This document shows positions 1 to 8,889 of a stretch of 64,000 nucleotides of DNA, piece after piece. The notes beneath the pieces are model-generated. The model did no database searches and was not told the DNA's origin. It was given only the letters and a program-made list of their open reading frames with translations. This stretch comes from Mycolicibacterium senegalense (GTDB lineage: Bacteria > Actinomycetota > Actinomycetes > Mycobacteriales > Mycobacteriaceae). Where the stretch lies: assembly GCF_019645875.1 (NCBI RefSeq), contig NZ_CP081000.1, positions 1,302,001-1,366,000 on the forward strand, given 5' to 3'. The translations under genes were made by a program, and so were the position numbers. The first letter of the stretch is position 1. Every line of letters starts with the position of its first letter.

Positions 1-53
1 CCCGACAGCAACTGCCGGAAGTACAAGCGGTCTTGGGCGCTGGGCTCGGACAT
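1..53 (-). CDS. N-terminus of MBL-fold metallohydrolase (partial)
   Basis: Only the first 17 codons are present, reading leftward off the window from an ATG at 53-51 (MSEPSAQDRLYFRQLLS). This N-terminus is familiar from mycobacterial MBL-fold (glyoxalase II-like) hydrolases, and the position matches Rv0634c of M. tuberculosis, which lies next to the thrT-metT-rpmG2 block. The metal-binding HxHxDH motif would lie outside the window, so the assignment rests on the start peptide and on synteny. It is divergent from the nsrR-hmp pair. Confidence 0.6.
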   Translation of the reverse strand, partial: MSEPSAQDRLYFRQLLS

Positions 54-105
54 GCGTCAAGCCTATTGCGGCTCCGTCAGAACATCCCCGCAGGTCCAAA
101 AACCG

Positions 106-119
106 CACGTCATGACGTG
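106..119. promoter_or_regulatory. 14-bp perfect palindrome in the nsrR upstream region
   Basis: CACGTCATGACGTG is a perfect 14-bp inverted repeat in the 124-bp gap between the divergent MBL-fold gene and nsrR. Its position 59 bp before the nsrR start suits an operator for either gene. The sequence does not look like the A/T-rich dyad I know for Streptomyces NsrR, so the bound protein is unknown. Confidence 0.5.
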
Positions 120-177
120 TTTGAACCCACAGCGATAAAACTCGCATCGAAAATACGGAATTACTAACGTCACCGGT

Positions 178-627
178 ATGCACCTCACCCGGTTCACCGA
201 CCTAGGACTGCGCACGCTGATGCTGCTGTCCTCGGGCGAATCCGAGAACCGGCGCATCACCACCCGCACCATCGCCGCCGGCGCCAACGCGTCCGAGCAC
301 CACGTCGCCAAGGCGGTCTCCAAGCTCTCCGAGCTCGGCATGGTGCACGCCCGGCGGGGCCGGGTCGGGGGACTGGTGCTCACCGAGGCCGGGCGCAACG
401 CCTCGATCGGCCGGCTGGTGCGCGAACTCGAAGGTGACCGCGAGGTCATCGAATGCGGCGGCGAATCGCCCTGTCCGCTCATCGCGGCCTGCCGGCTCCG
501 TCGCGTGCTGGCCGACGCCAAAGAGGCGTTCTATCGCGAACTCGACCGCTACACCGTCACAGACCTCACGGCAGACAGCCGCCTGCCGATCGTTTTACAA
601 CTCACAACCGAAGGGAATCTCCGATGA
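178..627 (+). CDS. nsrR: Rrf2-family nitric-oxide-sensing repressor NsrR
   Basis: A 149-residue Rrf2-family winged-helix regulator. Residues 1-80 form the DNA-binding part, followed by three cysteines at 93, 99 and 105 (spacing C-x5-C-x5-C). Asp8 is also present. In Streptomyces coelicolor NsrR a [4Fe-4S] cluster is held by Cys93, Cys99, Cys105 and Asp8, so all four ligands are conserved at the same numbers. Nitric oxide destroys the cluster and relieves repression. The gene overlaps hmp by ATGA (624-627), so the two are translationally coupled and NsrR very likely controls hmp and itself. M. tuberculosis has no such gene at this site. Confidence is high for the family and the NO-sensing role. 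Confidence 0.93.
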   Translation: MHLTRFTDLGLRTLMLLSSGESENRRITTRTIAAGANASEHHVAKAVSKLSELGMVHARRGRVGGLVLTEAGRNASIGRLVRELEGDREVIECGGESPCPLIAACRLRRVLADAKEAFYRELDRYTVTDLTADSRLPIVLQLTTEGNLR

Positions 628-1859
628 CCGTCACCAGCCCCGAGCCGTCCGCGGTACGCGACGAACTCGAGCCGCACCACGCCGAAATCGTCTCGGCGAC
701 ACTGCCTCTCATCGGTGCGCACATCGACGAGATCACCTCGGAGTTCTACCGCCGACTGTTTGCCAACCACCCGGAACTGCTGCGCAACCTGTTCAACCGT
801 GGCAACCAGGCCCAAGGGGCACAGCAGCGCGCGCTGGCGGCGTCGATCGCGACATTCGCCACCCACCTGGTCAACCCCGACCTGCCGCACCCGTCGGCCC
901 TGCTGGCGCGCATCGGCCACAAGCACGCCTCGCTCGGCATCACCGCCGACCAGTACCCGATCGTGCACGACAACCTGTTCGCGGCGATCGTCGAGGTGCT
1001 GGGCGCAGAGACCGTGACGGCCGAGGTGGCCGAAGCCTGGGACCGGGTCTACTGGATCATGGCCGATACGCTGATCGCGCTGGAGCGGGACCTGTACGCG
1101 AGTGCCGGCGTCGAACCCGGTGACGTCTTCCGGCGGTTGCGCGTCATCTCCCGCGTCGACGACCCGTCCGGCGCGGTGCTGGTCACCGTCCGCGCTGCCG
1201 CGCCCGTCAACTTCACTGCGGGGCAATACGTCTCGGTCGGCGTGACGCTGCCCGACGGTGCCCGTCAGCTACGGCAGTACAGCCTGGTCGGGGTGCCCGG
1301 ATCGACCGACCTGACCTTTGCGGTCAAACCGGTGGACGCCGTCGCCGACCAGCCCGCGGGCGAGGTGTCGTCCTGGATCCGCGCCAACCTGTGCGTCGGC
1401 GACCTGCTCGACATCACGGTGCCGTTCGGCGACCTGTACAACGGCGGCCGCCCCGACGGCCCGCTGGTGCTGGTGTCGGCAGGAATCGGCATCACCCCGA
1501 TGGTCGGCATCCTGGAGTTCCTGGCCGCGGAGGCCCCCGACACCGAGGTGCGGGTTCTGCACGCCGACCGCAGTGACAGCGGCCATCCGCTGCGCGAGCG
1601 TCAGCACGAGCTGATCGAGGCGCTGCCCCACGCCAGCCTCGACCTCTGGTACGAGGACGGCGTCACCGCCGGCGCCCCGGGCGTCCACGCCGGCCTGCTC
1701 AAACTCGACGGCATCGAACTGCCCGCCGAGGCCGCCTACTACCTGTGCGGCGGGGCGGGATTCGTCGAGGCGGTTCGCGGCCAGCTGAGTGACCGCGGCA
1801 TCGCCCACGAGCGGGTGCACTGCGAGCTGTTCGCACCCAACGACTGGCTCCTGGACTAG
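624..1859 (+). CDS. hmp: Flavohemoglobin, nitric oxide dioxygenase
   Basis: A 411-residue flavohemoprotein that oxidises NO to nitrate using O2 and NAD(P)H. The globin domain covers about residues 5-150, with the proximal haem ligand in the HKHASLGI segment (His101). The FAD-binding domain carries RQYSLVG at about 221-227. The NAD-binding domain has the GIGITPM loop and ends near GGAGF and the C-terminal CELFAPND. Length is normal for Hmp (about 396-411). I chose the ATG at 624 because it overlaps the nsrR stop and follows the purine-rich AAGGGA; the open frame extends upstream only inside nsrR. Expression is probably induced by NO through NsrR. Confidence 0.95.
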   Translation: MTVTSPEPSAVRDELEPHHAEIVSATLPLIGAHIDEITSEFYRRLFANHPELLRNLFNRGNQAQGAQQRALAASIATFATHLVNPDLPHPSALLARIGHKHASLGITADQYPIVHDNLFAAIVEVLGAETVTAEVAEAWDRVYWIMADTLIALERDLYASAGVEPGDVFRRLRVISRVDDPSGAVLVTVRAAAPVNFTAGQYVSVGVTLPDGARQLRQYSLVGVPGSTDLTFAVKPVDAVADQPAGEVSSWIRANLCVGDLLDITVPFGDLYNGGRPDGPLVLVSAGIGITPMVGILEFLAAEAPDTEVRVLHADRSDSGHPLRERQHELIEALPHASLDLWYEDGVTAGAPGVHAGLLKLDGIELPAEAAYYLCGGAGFVEAVRGQLSDRGIAHERVHCELFAPNDWLLD

Positions 1860-1904
1860 GCGACCTGGGAAAACAGCTCCTCGGCGGCCGCGTTGACCTG
1901 CGGT

Positions 1905-1934
1905 TTGGTTTGGCTGCCGGGGAGGCTGTACCCT
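1905..1934 (+). promoter_or_regulatory. Candidate sigma-A promoter of the tRNA-Thr transcript
   Basis: TTGGTT at 1905-1910 and TACCCT at 1929-1934 are separated by 18 bp, with a predicted start near 1941, about 27 bp before the tRNA. The layout is like the candidate promoters seen before rplJ and rpsL in this window. No experimental support. Confidence 0.5.
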
Positions 1935-1967
1935 CTTTAAGGCTGCGCGGCTACGGACGCGCAACAA

Positions 1968-2040
1968 GCCCCCTTAGCTCAGTCGGCAGAGCGTTTCCAT
2001 GGTAAGGAAAAGGTCAACGGTTCGATTCCGTTAGGGGGCT
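1968..2040 (+). tRNA. thrT: tRNA-Thr (anticodon GGT)
   Basis: A 73-nt cloverleaf. Acceptor arm GCCCCCT (1968-1974) pairs with AGGGGGC (2033-2039), with T as discriminator. The D arm contains TTAGCTCAGTCGGCAGAG, the anticodon loop shows GGT between TTTCC/GGAAA stem arms, and the T loop has GGTTCGATTCC. CCA is not encoded. It matches thrT in the same place in M. tuberculosis. Confidence 0.95.
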
Positions 2041-2108
2041 CGGTGGACGCCAGGCGAGCGAAGCGACGCGGGAGATCCGGACGTGGAGCCCCACCTGGGA
2101 CCCTCCGG

Positions 2109-2182
2109 GGCGGTGTAGCTCAGCTGGTTAGAGCGCACGACTCATAATCGTGAGGTCGGGAGATCGAGCCTCCCCACCGCTA
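2109..2182 (+). tRNA. metT: tRNA-Met (anticodon CAT), elongator type
   Basis: A 74-nt cloverleaf. Acceptor GGCGGTG (2109-2115) pairs with CACCGCT (2175-2181; the first pair is G-U), and the discriminator is A. The D arm is TAGCTCAGCTGGTTAGAGC, the anticodon is CAT in a CGAC/ATCG-flanked loop, and the T arm reads GGGAGATCGAGCCTCCC. The paired first position argues against initiator tRNA. A lysidine-type tRNA-Ile cannot be fully excluded, but the synteny fits metT. Confidence 0.92.
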
Positions 2183-2228
2183 CAGGAACATCAAAAGCAG
2201 AGCGTGATTTTGAGCAGGGAGAACTGAC

Positions 2229-2396
2229 GTGGCGTCGAGTACCGACGTACGGCCGAAGATCACTTTGGCGTGCGAGGTGTGCAAGCACCGCAACTACATC
2301 ACCAAGAAGAACCGCCGCAACGATCCCGACCGGCTCGAGATCAAGAAGTTCTGCCCCAACTGCGGCACCCACCAGCCGCACAAAGAGTCGCGGTAG
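2229..2396 (+). CDS. rpmG2: 50S ribosomal protein L33, zinc-binding type
   Basis: 55 codons from GTG at 2229 to TAG. The product starts [18 protein letters not shown] and keeps two CxxC pairs (CEVC at 15-18, CPNC at 42-45), which form the zinc ribbon of the C+ L33 type. Mycobacteria also carry a C-minus L33 that replaces it under zinc starvation; this is the zinc-replete form. It lies just after metT and ten bases before hadA, as rpmG2 does in M. tuberculosis. Confidence 0.95.
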
Positions 2397-2406
2397 CCCA
2401 ACGCTC

Positions 2407-2871
2407 GTGGCTCTTTCGACCAGCATCGTCGGGATGCATTACCGGCATCCTGAGCACTACGAGGTCGGGCGCGAGAAGATCCGCGAACACGCGCTCGCGG
2501 TCAAGAACAACGATGCGTTCTACCACGACGAAGCCGCCGCAGCTGAGCTCGGCCACGACTCGTTGCCCGCGCCGCTGACCTTTATCTGCATTTTCGGTTA
2601 CCAGGCGCAGTGGGCCTTCTTCGAGTGGGCCGAGATCGGCATCCAGGACGCTCAGATCGTCCAGGTCGATCAGGAGCTCAAGTTCCTCAAGCCGGTCTTG
2701 GCCGGGGACAAGCTGTACTGCGACGTGTACGTGCATTCCGTGCGGAAAGCGCACGGCACCGACATCATCGTGACCAAGAACATCATCACCAATGAAAAAG
2801 GTGAGGTGGTCCAGGAGGCCTACACGACCCTGGCCGGGCGTGCGGGTGACGGAGAAGAGGGTTTTAACTGA
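2407..2871 (+). CDS. hadA: (3R)-hydroxyacyl-ACP dehydratase subunit HadA
   Basis: 154 residues from a GTG start (M. tuberculosis HadA is about 158). HadA is the substrate-binding, non-catalytic partner of HadB in the FAS-II 3-hydroxyacyl-ACP dehydratase, which acts in early elongation of meromycolic acid chains. The FAS1-type hotdog fold is recognisable from VGMHYRHPEHYEVGREKIREHA at the start, with APLTFICIFGYQAQ and QIVQVDQELKF in the middle. The stop overlaps the hadB start by one base (TGATG), so translation is coupled. The family includes the target of activated thioamide drugs such as thiacetazone. Confidence 0.96.
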   Translation: MALSTSIVGMHYRHPEHYEVGREKIREHALAVKNNDAFYHDEAAAAELGHDSLPAPLTFICIFGYQAQWAFFEWAEIGIQDAQIVQVDQELKFLKPVLAGDKLYCDVYVHSVRKAHGTDIIVTKNIITNEKGEVVQEAYTTLAGRAGDGEEGFN

Positions 2872-3299
2872 TGGCGCTGCGCGAGTTCAGTTCGGTCAAG
2901 GTCGGCGACACGCTTCCGGAGCGCGTGATCCCGCTGACCCGCGGAGACCTGGTCAACTACGCCGGTGTGTCCGGTGACCTCAACCCGATCCACTGGGACG
3001 ACGAGATCGCCAAGCAGGTCGGCCTGGACACCGCGATCGCCCACGGCATGCTGACCATGGGCGTCGGCGGCGGCTACGTCACCGAATGGGTCGGCGACCC
3101 GGCTGCGGTCAAGGAATACAACGTCCGCTTCACCGCCGTGGTGCCCGTCCCCAACGACGGCGTCGGCGCCGAGATCGTGTTCAACGGACGCATCAAGTCC
3201 GTGGATCCCGAAGAGAAACTGGTCACCATCGCCATCTCGGCGACCGCAGGCGGAAAGAAGATCTTCGGGCGCGCGATCGCGACCGCACAACTGGCGTAA
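2871..3299 (+). CDS. hadB: (3R)-hydroxyacyl-ACP dehydratase catalytic subunit HadB
   Basis: 142 residues, MaoC-like single hotdog. The hydratase-2 signature GDLNPIHWDD holds the catalytic Asp36 and His41, at the same numbers as in M. tuberculosis HadB. HadB pairs with HadA or HadC to dehydrate 3-hydroxyacyl-ACP in the cytosolic FAS-II cycle of mycolate synthesis. Start and length agree with the family. It is the middle gene of the tightly packed hadABC operon. Confidence 0.97.
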   Translation: MALREFSSVKVGDTLPERVIPLTRGDLVNYAGVSGDLNPIHWDDEIAKQVGLDTAIAHGMLTMGVGGGYVTEWVGDPAAVKEYNVRFTAVVPVPNDGVGAEIVFNGRIKSVDPEEKLVTIAISATAGGKKIFGRAIATAQLA

Positions 3300-3312
3300 G
3301 GAGTTCTGGGCC

Positions 3313-3822
3313 ATGGCACTCAAGGTCGACATCCTCGGAATGGTCTGGAAGTATCCGCACCCCTTCCTGATCGGCCGCGAGCAGATCCGTCAGTACGCCA
3401 AGGCCGTCAAGGCCATGGATCCGGCCAGCCACGACGAGGCGGCCGCCGCCGAACTCGGCCATGACGCCCTCATCGCCCCGCTCACCTTCGCCTCCACCCT
3501 GGCACTGCTGGTGCAGGAACACTTCTTCCAGAACGTCGACGTCGGCATGGAAACCAAGCAGATCGTCCAGGTCGACCAGAAGTTCCTCTACCGCAAGCCG
3601 CTCAAGGCCGGCGATCAGCTGCACGCCGTCATGGAGATCGCCTCGGTCGAGGAGCGCTTCGGCGCCGACATCGTCGTCACTCACAACGTCTGCACCAACG
3701 ACGACGGCGACGTGGTCCTGGAGGCCATCACGACGATGATGGGCCACGATGCCGACGATTCCATCCAGGTGAAGTGGGATCCGGAAACCGGCAAGGTCAT
3801 GCGGAAGGCGGCCGGGGAGTAG
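3313..3822 (+). CDS. hadC: (3R)-hydroxyacyl-ACP dehydratase subunit HadC
   Basis: 169 residues. A HadA paralogue that partners HadB on longer meromycolate intermediates. Shared landmarks with HadA are the YPHPFLIGREQIRQYAKAV segment, APLTFASTLALLVQ and QIVQVDQKF. The start ATG follows AAGGAG at 3299-3303 with a suitable gap. Together with HadA and HadB it completes both dehydratase heterodimers, a strong marker of a mycolic-acid organism. Confidence 0.95.
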   Translation: MALKVDILGMVWKYPHPFLIGREQIRQYAKAVKAMDPASHDEAAAAELGHDALIAPLTFASTLALLVQEHFFQNVDVGMETKQIVQVDQKFLYRKPLKAGDQLHAVMEIASVEERFGADIVVTHNVCTNDDGDVVLEAITTMMGHDADDSIQVKWDPETGKVMRKAAGE

Positions 3823-3985
3823 CGGTCGATTAGTAGATGACACGCACGCCGGGGTACACTCGGCACTCGGGGTTTTTCCCATTTCAGCGCGCTGTCCGTC
3901 GGCTTGACCAGTCGAGCGGGCCGCGCGCGAATTGTGTAAGCCTCGGCGCAGTACGGTGATGAAGCGCAAGTTGAGTCACCAACAG

Positions 3986-4058
<73 letters not shown>

Positions 4059-4130
4059 CTCAAACTGAATACTCGACAACGTGTGCACACTGGAAGGTGA
4101 ACACACAAAAACCAGGATGAAAGGCATGCG

Positions 4131-4595
4131 GTGAGCGACGAGCGCGAAGGTGCCGGCTCCGCAGACGACACTGGAACCGACGCCAGCACCGACACCGGGG
4201 CAACGGACACCTCCCACGGTCAGACCGCGGTGGTGACCCGGCCGCTTCGCCCGACCGGCAAGCGGACCCGTCGTGGCGCGGCTGCCGAGGCCGACAGTGA
4301 CGAGGCCGCCGAGGGCGACGCGTCGAGCGAAGATGCCAAGGCCGACTCCGGCAAGGCGAAGAAGGCGAAGAAGGCGAAGGCCAAGAAGACCGGCCCGTCG
4401 CGAAACCCGATCATGTTCGTCGTCAACTACCTGAAGCAGGTCGTTGCCGAGCTGCGCAAGGTGATCTGGCCGAACCGCAAGCAGATGGTCAGCTACACCA
4501 CGGTGGTGCTGGTCTTCCTGGTGTTCATGGTCGCGCTGATCTCCGGCGCTGACCTTGGCCTGGCGAAGCTGGTGTCGCTGGTGTTCGGCACCTGA
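4131..4595 (+). CDS. secE: Preprotein translocase subunit SecE
   Basis: 154 residues from GTG. SecE clamps the SecY channel in the plasma membrane. The first 90 residues are an acidic, alanine-rich, low-complexity extension ending in a lysine-rich run ([12 protein letters not shown]), typical of actinobacterial SecE. The conserved core follows: [21 protein letters not shown], then one transmembrane helix at about 122-147. An ATG five bases upstream is closed at once by a stop, so GTG 4131 is the start. The gene precedes nusG by 28 bp, the usual bacterial pairing. Confidence 0.95.
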   Translation: MSDEREGAGSADDTGTDASTDTGATDTSHGQTAVVTRPLRPTGKRTRRGAAAEADSDEAAEGDASSEDAKADSGKAKKAKKAKAKKTGPSRNPIMFVVNYLKQVVAELRKVIWPNRKQMVSYTTVVLVFLVFMVALISGADLGLAKLVSLVFGT

Positions 4596-4608
4596 TCTGG
4601 AATTTTGA

Positions 4609-5427
<819 letters not shown>

Positions 5428-5495
5428 TCGCCACAGCGGCTAGAAACAACGGGCGTTCGCGCCCTTGGATGAGCAAGTAAAGGAACACCAGAAGC

Positions 5496-5924
5496 ATGGC
5501 CCCGAAGAAGAAGGTCGCCGGGCTCATCAAGCTGCAGATCCAGGCCGGGCAGGCCAACCCCGCCCCGCCGGTCGGCCCTGCGCTTGGCCAGCACGGCGTC
5601 AACATCATGGAGTTCTGCAAGGCGTACAACGCCGCGACCGAGTCGCAGCGCGGAAACGTCATCCCCGTGGAGATCACCGTCTACGAGGATCGCAGCTTCA
5701 CGTTCGCACTGAAGACCCCGCCCGCCGCCAAGCTGCTGCTCAAGGCAGCCGGTGTGCAGAAGGGCTCGGGCGAGCCGCACAAGACCAAGGTCGCCAAGGT
5801 GACCTGGGACCAGGTGCGCGAGATCGCTGAGACCAAGAAGGCCGATCTCAACGCCAACGACATCGACGCTGCGTCGAAAATCATCGCCGGCACCGCCCGG
5901 TCGATGGGCATCACGGTCGAGTAG
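5496..5924 (+). CDS. rplK: 50S ribosomal protein L11
   Basis: 142 residues, the normal length. Begins [18 protein letters not shown] and keeps the proline-bearing segment ([14 protein letters not shown]) and [14 protein letters not shown]11 binds the GTPase-associated centre of 23S rRNA and is needed for stringent response signalling by Rel. The gene lies 68 bp after nusG and leads into rplA. Confidence 0.97.
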   Translation: MAPKKKVAGLIKLQIQAGQANPAPPVGPALGQHGVNIMEFCKAYNAATESQRGNVIPVEITVYEDRSFTFALKTPPAAKLLLKAAGVQKGSGEPHKTKVAKVTWDQVREIAETKKADLNANDIDAASKIIAGTARSMGITVE

Positions 5925-6027
5925 CGAAGCGGATCGACCCGACAGCAGAGGTCGAATATCCGCATCCTCAGTGGGAGGGCTGGCATCGGCCCGCACCACG
6001 ACTCCAACAGACACGATTGGATTTTCA

Positions 6028-6735
6028 ATGAGCAAGAACAGCAAGGCATACCGCGAAGCCGCGGAGAAGGTCGACCGGACCAAGCTCTACACGCCGCTTG
6101 AGGCCGCGAAGCTGGCCAAGGAGACCTCCTCCAAGAAGCAGGACGCCACCGTCGAGGTCGCCATCCGCCTCGGTGTGGACCCCCGCAAGGCTGACCAGAT
6201 GGTCCGCGGCACCGTCAACCTGCCGCACGGCACCGGTAAGACCGCCCGCGTCGCCGTGTTCGCCGTCGGCGAGAAGGCCGAGCAGGCGCTGGCCGCCGGC
6301 GCCGATGTCGTCGGCAGCGACGACCTGATCGAGAAGATCCAGGGCGGCTTCCTGGACTTCGACGCCGCGATCGCCACTCCGGATCAGATGGCCAAGGTCG
6401 GTCGGATCGCCCGCGTGCTGGGCCCGCGCGGTCTGATGCCGAACCCCAAGACCGGCACCGTCACCCCGGATGTCACCAAGGCTGTGGCCGACATCAAGGG
6501 CGGCAAGATCAACTTCCGCGTCGACAAGCAGGCCAACCTGCACTTCGTGATCGGCAAGGCGTCCTTCGACGAGGCCAAGCTGGCCGAGAACTACGGCGCC
6601 GCCCTCGACGAGGTGCTGCGGGCCAAGCCGTCGTCCTCGAAGGGGCGCTACCTCAAGAAGGTGACCGTCTCCACCACCACGGGCCCGGGTATCCCGGTTG
6701 ACCCGGCGGTGACCCGGAACTTCACGGAGGCGTAG
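6028..6735 (+). CDS. rplA: 50S ribosomal protein L1
   Basis: 235 residues from the ATG at 6028 ([16 protein letters not shown]), the same length as M. tuberculosis L1. An in-frame ATG at 5971 would add 19 unrelated residues and is rejected. Core L1 motifs include [30 protein letters not shown] and [10 protein letters not shown]1 forms the mobile stalk at the ribosomal E site and can repress its own operon by binding its mRNA. The last codons are copied in a tandem repeat just downstream. Confidence 0.97.
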   Translation: MSKNSKAYREAAEKVDRTKLYTPLEAAKLAKETSSKKQDATVEVAIRLGVDPRKADQMVRGTVNLPHGTGKTARVAVFAVGEKAEQALAAGADVVGSDDLIEKIQGGFLDFDAAIATPDQMAKVGRIARVLGPRGLMPNPKTGTVTPDVTKAVADIKGGKINFRVDKQANLHFVIGKASFDEAKLAENYGAALDEVLRAKPSSSKGRYLKKVTVSTTTGPGIPVDPAVTRNFTEA

Positions 6736-6796
6736 CGCAGCGGAGCCGACCATGGGCTCTGAGGCGTAGCGCAGCGGAGCCGACCATCGGCTCTGA
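6727..6796 (+). repeat. 34-bp tandem duplication covering the rplA stop region
   Basis: The segment 6727-6760, which includes the last rplA codons and stop (GAGGCGTAGCGCAGCGGAGC...), is repeated at 6761-6794 with one base changed. A third partial copy begins at 6795. Each copy contains GAGCCGA-N3-TCGGCTC or a near match. In the second copy this is a perfect 7-bp stem, followed after about nine bases by TTTTT at 6804-6808, so the repeat may act in 3'-end formation. Confidence 0.75.
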
Positions 6797-6853
6797 GGCT
6801 TAGTTTTTGAGCCCGAGTGGCCAGTTAGGGCACAAGATTCTCTGAATCGCGTG

Positions 6854-8092
6854 TCATAACTGGCCATTCGGCGTTTCTGGGGAGCATTCGGCGAGGCGGC
6901 GGCGCAGGAATGCCCGCGCCGGCTCCGACCCGGAACCATCGAGTGCGACGCGGTACCAGCGCACGGCCTCGTCGAGCCGGCCCGCCCGACGCAGGAGGTC
7001 CGCCCGGATCGGGGCCACGGTGTTGGTCCGGGCCAGCCGCGGATCCTCGGCCATCTCGTCGAGCGCGGCCAACCCGGCTGCGAAGCCGTCGCGAAACCCA
7101 ACGGCGAGTGCACGATTGGCGCGCGCCACCGGTGAGCCCGTCATCTCGGCCAAGCGGTCATAGGCCACGCAGATGGTGGCCCAGTCGGTGTGCTGCCAGG
7201 TGGGCGCCGTCGCGTGCAGTGCCGCGATCACCGCTTGCGGTAGGTAGGAGCCGCCGGCCCCCTCGGCCAACCGCAGCTGTTCCAGACCCCGCGCGATCCG
7301 TCCCCGATCCCATTGCCCGCGGTCCTGCTCATCCAGCGGTATCAGCGCGCCGGCAGTGTCCACGCGGGTGCGTCGTCGCGAATCATGCAGCAGCACAAGC
7401 GCGGCGAGCGCATGCGCATCCCGATTGCCGGGCATCAACGCGCACAGCTCACCGGCGAGCCGGACGCCTTCGTCACACAGTTCGTCGCGGATGGCCGACG
7501 GCCCGCCGGTAGACCAGTAACCTTCGGTGAACACCGAATAGATGCAGCCGAGCACATGCGGTGTGCGTTCGTCCAGGAGCTCCGGTGGCGGCACCCGCAA
7601 CGGGATGTTGGCCTGGCGAATCTTGTTCTTGGCCCGGGTGATTCGCTGACCGACCGCGGAATCTGACTGCAGCAGGGCACGCGCTATCTCGGTGACGGTG
7701 AGCCCCGAGATCAGCCGCAGCGTCAGGGCCAGCTGCGAACTGGGATCCAGTGCGGGATGAGCGCAGGTGAACATCATCCGCAATTCGTCATCGCGTACCG
7801 GGTGCAGTTCGCCGGCACTACCCGACGCGTTCACCTGCTCATACACGGCCGCGAGTTCCTTTCCGGGGCGGGCGGATTCACGCCGCAGCTGGTCCAGAGC
7901 CCGGTTGCGCGCCACGGTCGTCAACCATGCCCCGGCATTGACCGGCACCCCGTCGGCCGGCCATACCCGCAGAGCCTGGGCACAGGCCTCCTGGACGGCG
8001 TCTTCGGCCACCGAGAGATCGCCCGACCATCGCGCCAGCGCGGCTACGGCCGGGCCCCACTCGCGCCGGAAGACGCCGTCCAGCTCGGTCAC
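6854..8092 (-). CDS. ECF sigma factor with C-terminal TPR-like domain (ECF42 type)
   Basis: 412 residues. Region sigma-2 is at about 10-75 (AEDAVQEACAQALRVWP, WLTTVARNRALDQLRRE) and sigma-4 at about 115-165 (LTVTEIARALLQSDSAVGQRITRAKNKIR). A large all-helical C-terminal half (CIYSVFTEGYWSTGG onward, ending in RAFLRRRLAEC) follows. This architecture, next to a DGPF/YCII-domain gene, is the hallmark of the ECF42 group, which lacks an anti-sigma factor and needs the C-terminal extension for activity. It lies 7 bp after the DGPF gene, with which it forms an operon. The inducing signal is unknown. Confidence 0.88.
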   Translation of the reverse strand: MTELDGVFRREWGPAVAALARWSGDLSVAEDAVQEACAQALRVWPADGVPVNAGAWLTTVARNRALDQLRRESARPGKELAAVYEQVNASGSAGELHPVRDDELRMMFTCAHPALDPSSQLALTLRLISGLTVTEIARALLQSDSAVGQRITRAKNKIRQANIPLRVPPPELLDERTPHVLGCIYSVFTEGYWSTGGPSAIRDELCDEGVRLAGELCALMPGNRDAHALAALVLLHDSRRRTRVDTAGALIPLDEQDRGQWDRGRIARGLEQLRLAEGAGGSYLPQAVIAALHATAPTWQHTDWATICVAYDRLAEMTGSPVARANRALAVGFRDGFAAGLAALDEMAEDPRLARTNTVAPIRADLLRRAGRLDEAVRWYRVALDGSGSEPARAFLRRRLAECSPETPNGQL

Positions 8093-8099
8093 GGGGCGA

Positions 8100-8795
8100 C
8101 TACAGGCCCGATACCCCGGCCAACTGGCGGACCTCGATGGCCGACGCCGGAATCATCGACGCCAGCTTGACCGCCTCGTCGCGATCGGAGGCCCGCAACA
8201 CGTAGAAGCCGTTGGCCACCTCGGCACCTTCGATATAGGGCCCGTCGGTCAGCAGCACCTTGCCGTCACGCACCCGCACCGTGGTCGCGGTTGACGGCGG
8301 ATGCAGCGGCGCGCCCGCCAGTGTCTTGTCGCCGATGGTCTTGGCGAGTTCGACGTGCAGGCCCGCCTGCTGATTCCACTCGTCGGTTCCTGGCGTGTTC
8401 ACGTCCTGCGCCGGCTCCAGCAGCAGCGCCAGCCAATCGTTGCAGAGGGGCTTCTCGGGGGCCTGCCAGTGGACCATCGGCCACACCTCGACCGCGCCGA
8501 ACTGGGCGACCGGGATGTCGCGGGCCAGGGCCAGCGCTTCATCGAGATTGTCTGCCTCGAGCACGTAATAGCCGCAGGCCACCTCGGCGCCCTCGGCGAA
8601 CGGGCCGTCGGTGATGGTCGGGTGGTCCGGACCGCCGTCGATCCGGGTGGCGGCAGCGCTTCTGTCCAGCGCGTCGCCGGCCCGGATCGACGACTGGGCC
8701 TTGGCGTGAAAGGCCTGGAAGGCCGCCATGCCTTCGGCCTGCTGCTCGGGCGCGAGTTCCACGTCCTGGCTGATCAGTAATGCGAAGTAGTGCAT
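8100..8795 (-). CDS. Double DGPF/YCII-domain protein
   Basis: 231 residues made of two YCII-related (DGPF) domains in tandem. The first has TDGPFAEGAEVACGYYVLEA at about 62-81, the second TDGPYIEGAEVANGFYVLRA at about 182-201. Such proteins are the constant neighbours of ECF42 sigma factors. Most are single-domain, so this one looks like a fusion or duplication. The fold resembles ferredoxin-like dimeric alpha/beta barrels, and the substrate is unknown. It is the first gene of the two-gene operon and is preceded by an ECF-like promoter (8850-8878). Confidence 0.85.
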   Translation of the reverse strand: MHYFALLISQDVELAPEQQAEGMAAFQAFHAKAQSSIRAGDALDRSAAATRIDGGPDHPTITDGPFAEGAEVACGYYVLEADNLDEALALARDIPVAQFGAVEVWPMVHWQAPEKPLCNDWLALLLEPAQDVNTPGTDEWNQQAGLHVELAKTIGDKTLAGAPLHPPSTATTVRVRDGKVLLTDGPYIEGAEVANGFYVLRASDRDEAVKLASMIPASAIEVRQLAGVSGL

Positions 8796-8849
8796 CGTCG
8801 TCTCCGGTGGGTCAGCGAGTGAGAACCGTCTGTTCCACTCTCTACCTAT

Positions 8850-8878
8850 CCGACGAACGACGATGCCCGGATCCGACA
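8850..8878 (-). promoter_or_regulatory. Candidate ECF promoter for the DGPF/sigma operon
   Basis: On the minus strand TGTCGG (8878-8873) and CGTCGG (8855-8850) are 17 bp apart and lie about 55-80 bp before the DGPF start. From memory, ECF42 promoters carry a TGTCGA-like -35 and a CGTC/CGAC -10, so this fits an autoregulated operon. It is inferred from pattern only. Confidence 0.5.
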
Positions 8879-8889
8879 GGAGCGTGAGA

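Noticed and set aside
5971..6027. Upstream ATG extension of rplA
   Set aside because: The 19 extra residues are not found in L1 proteins, and ATG 6028 gives the normal 235-residue length.
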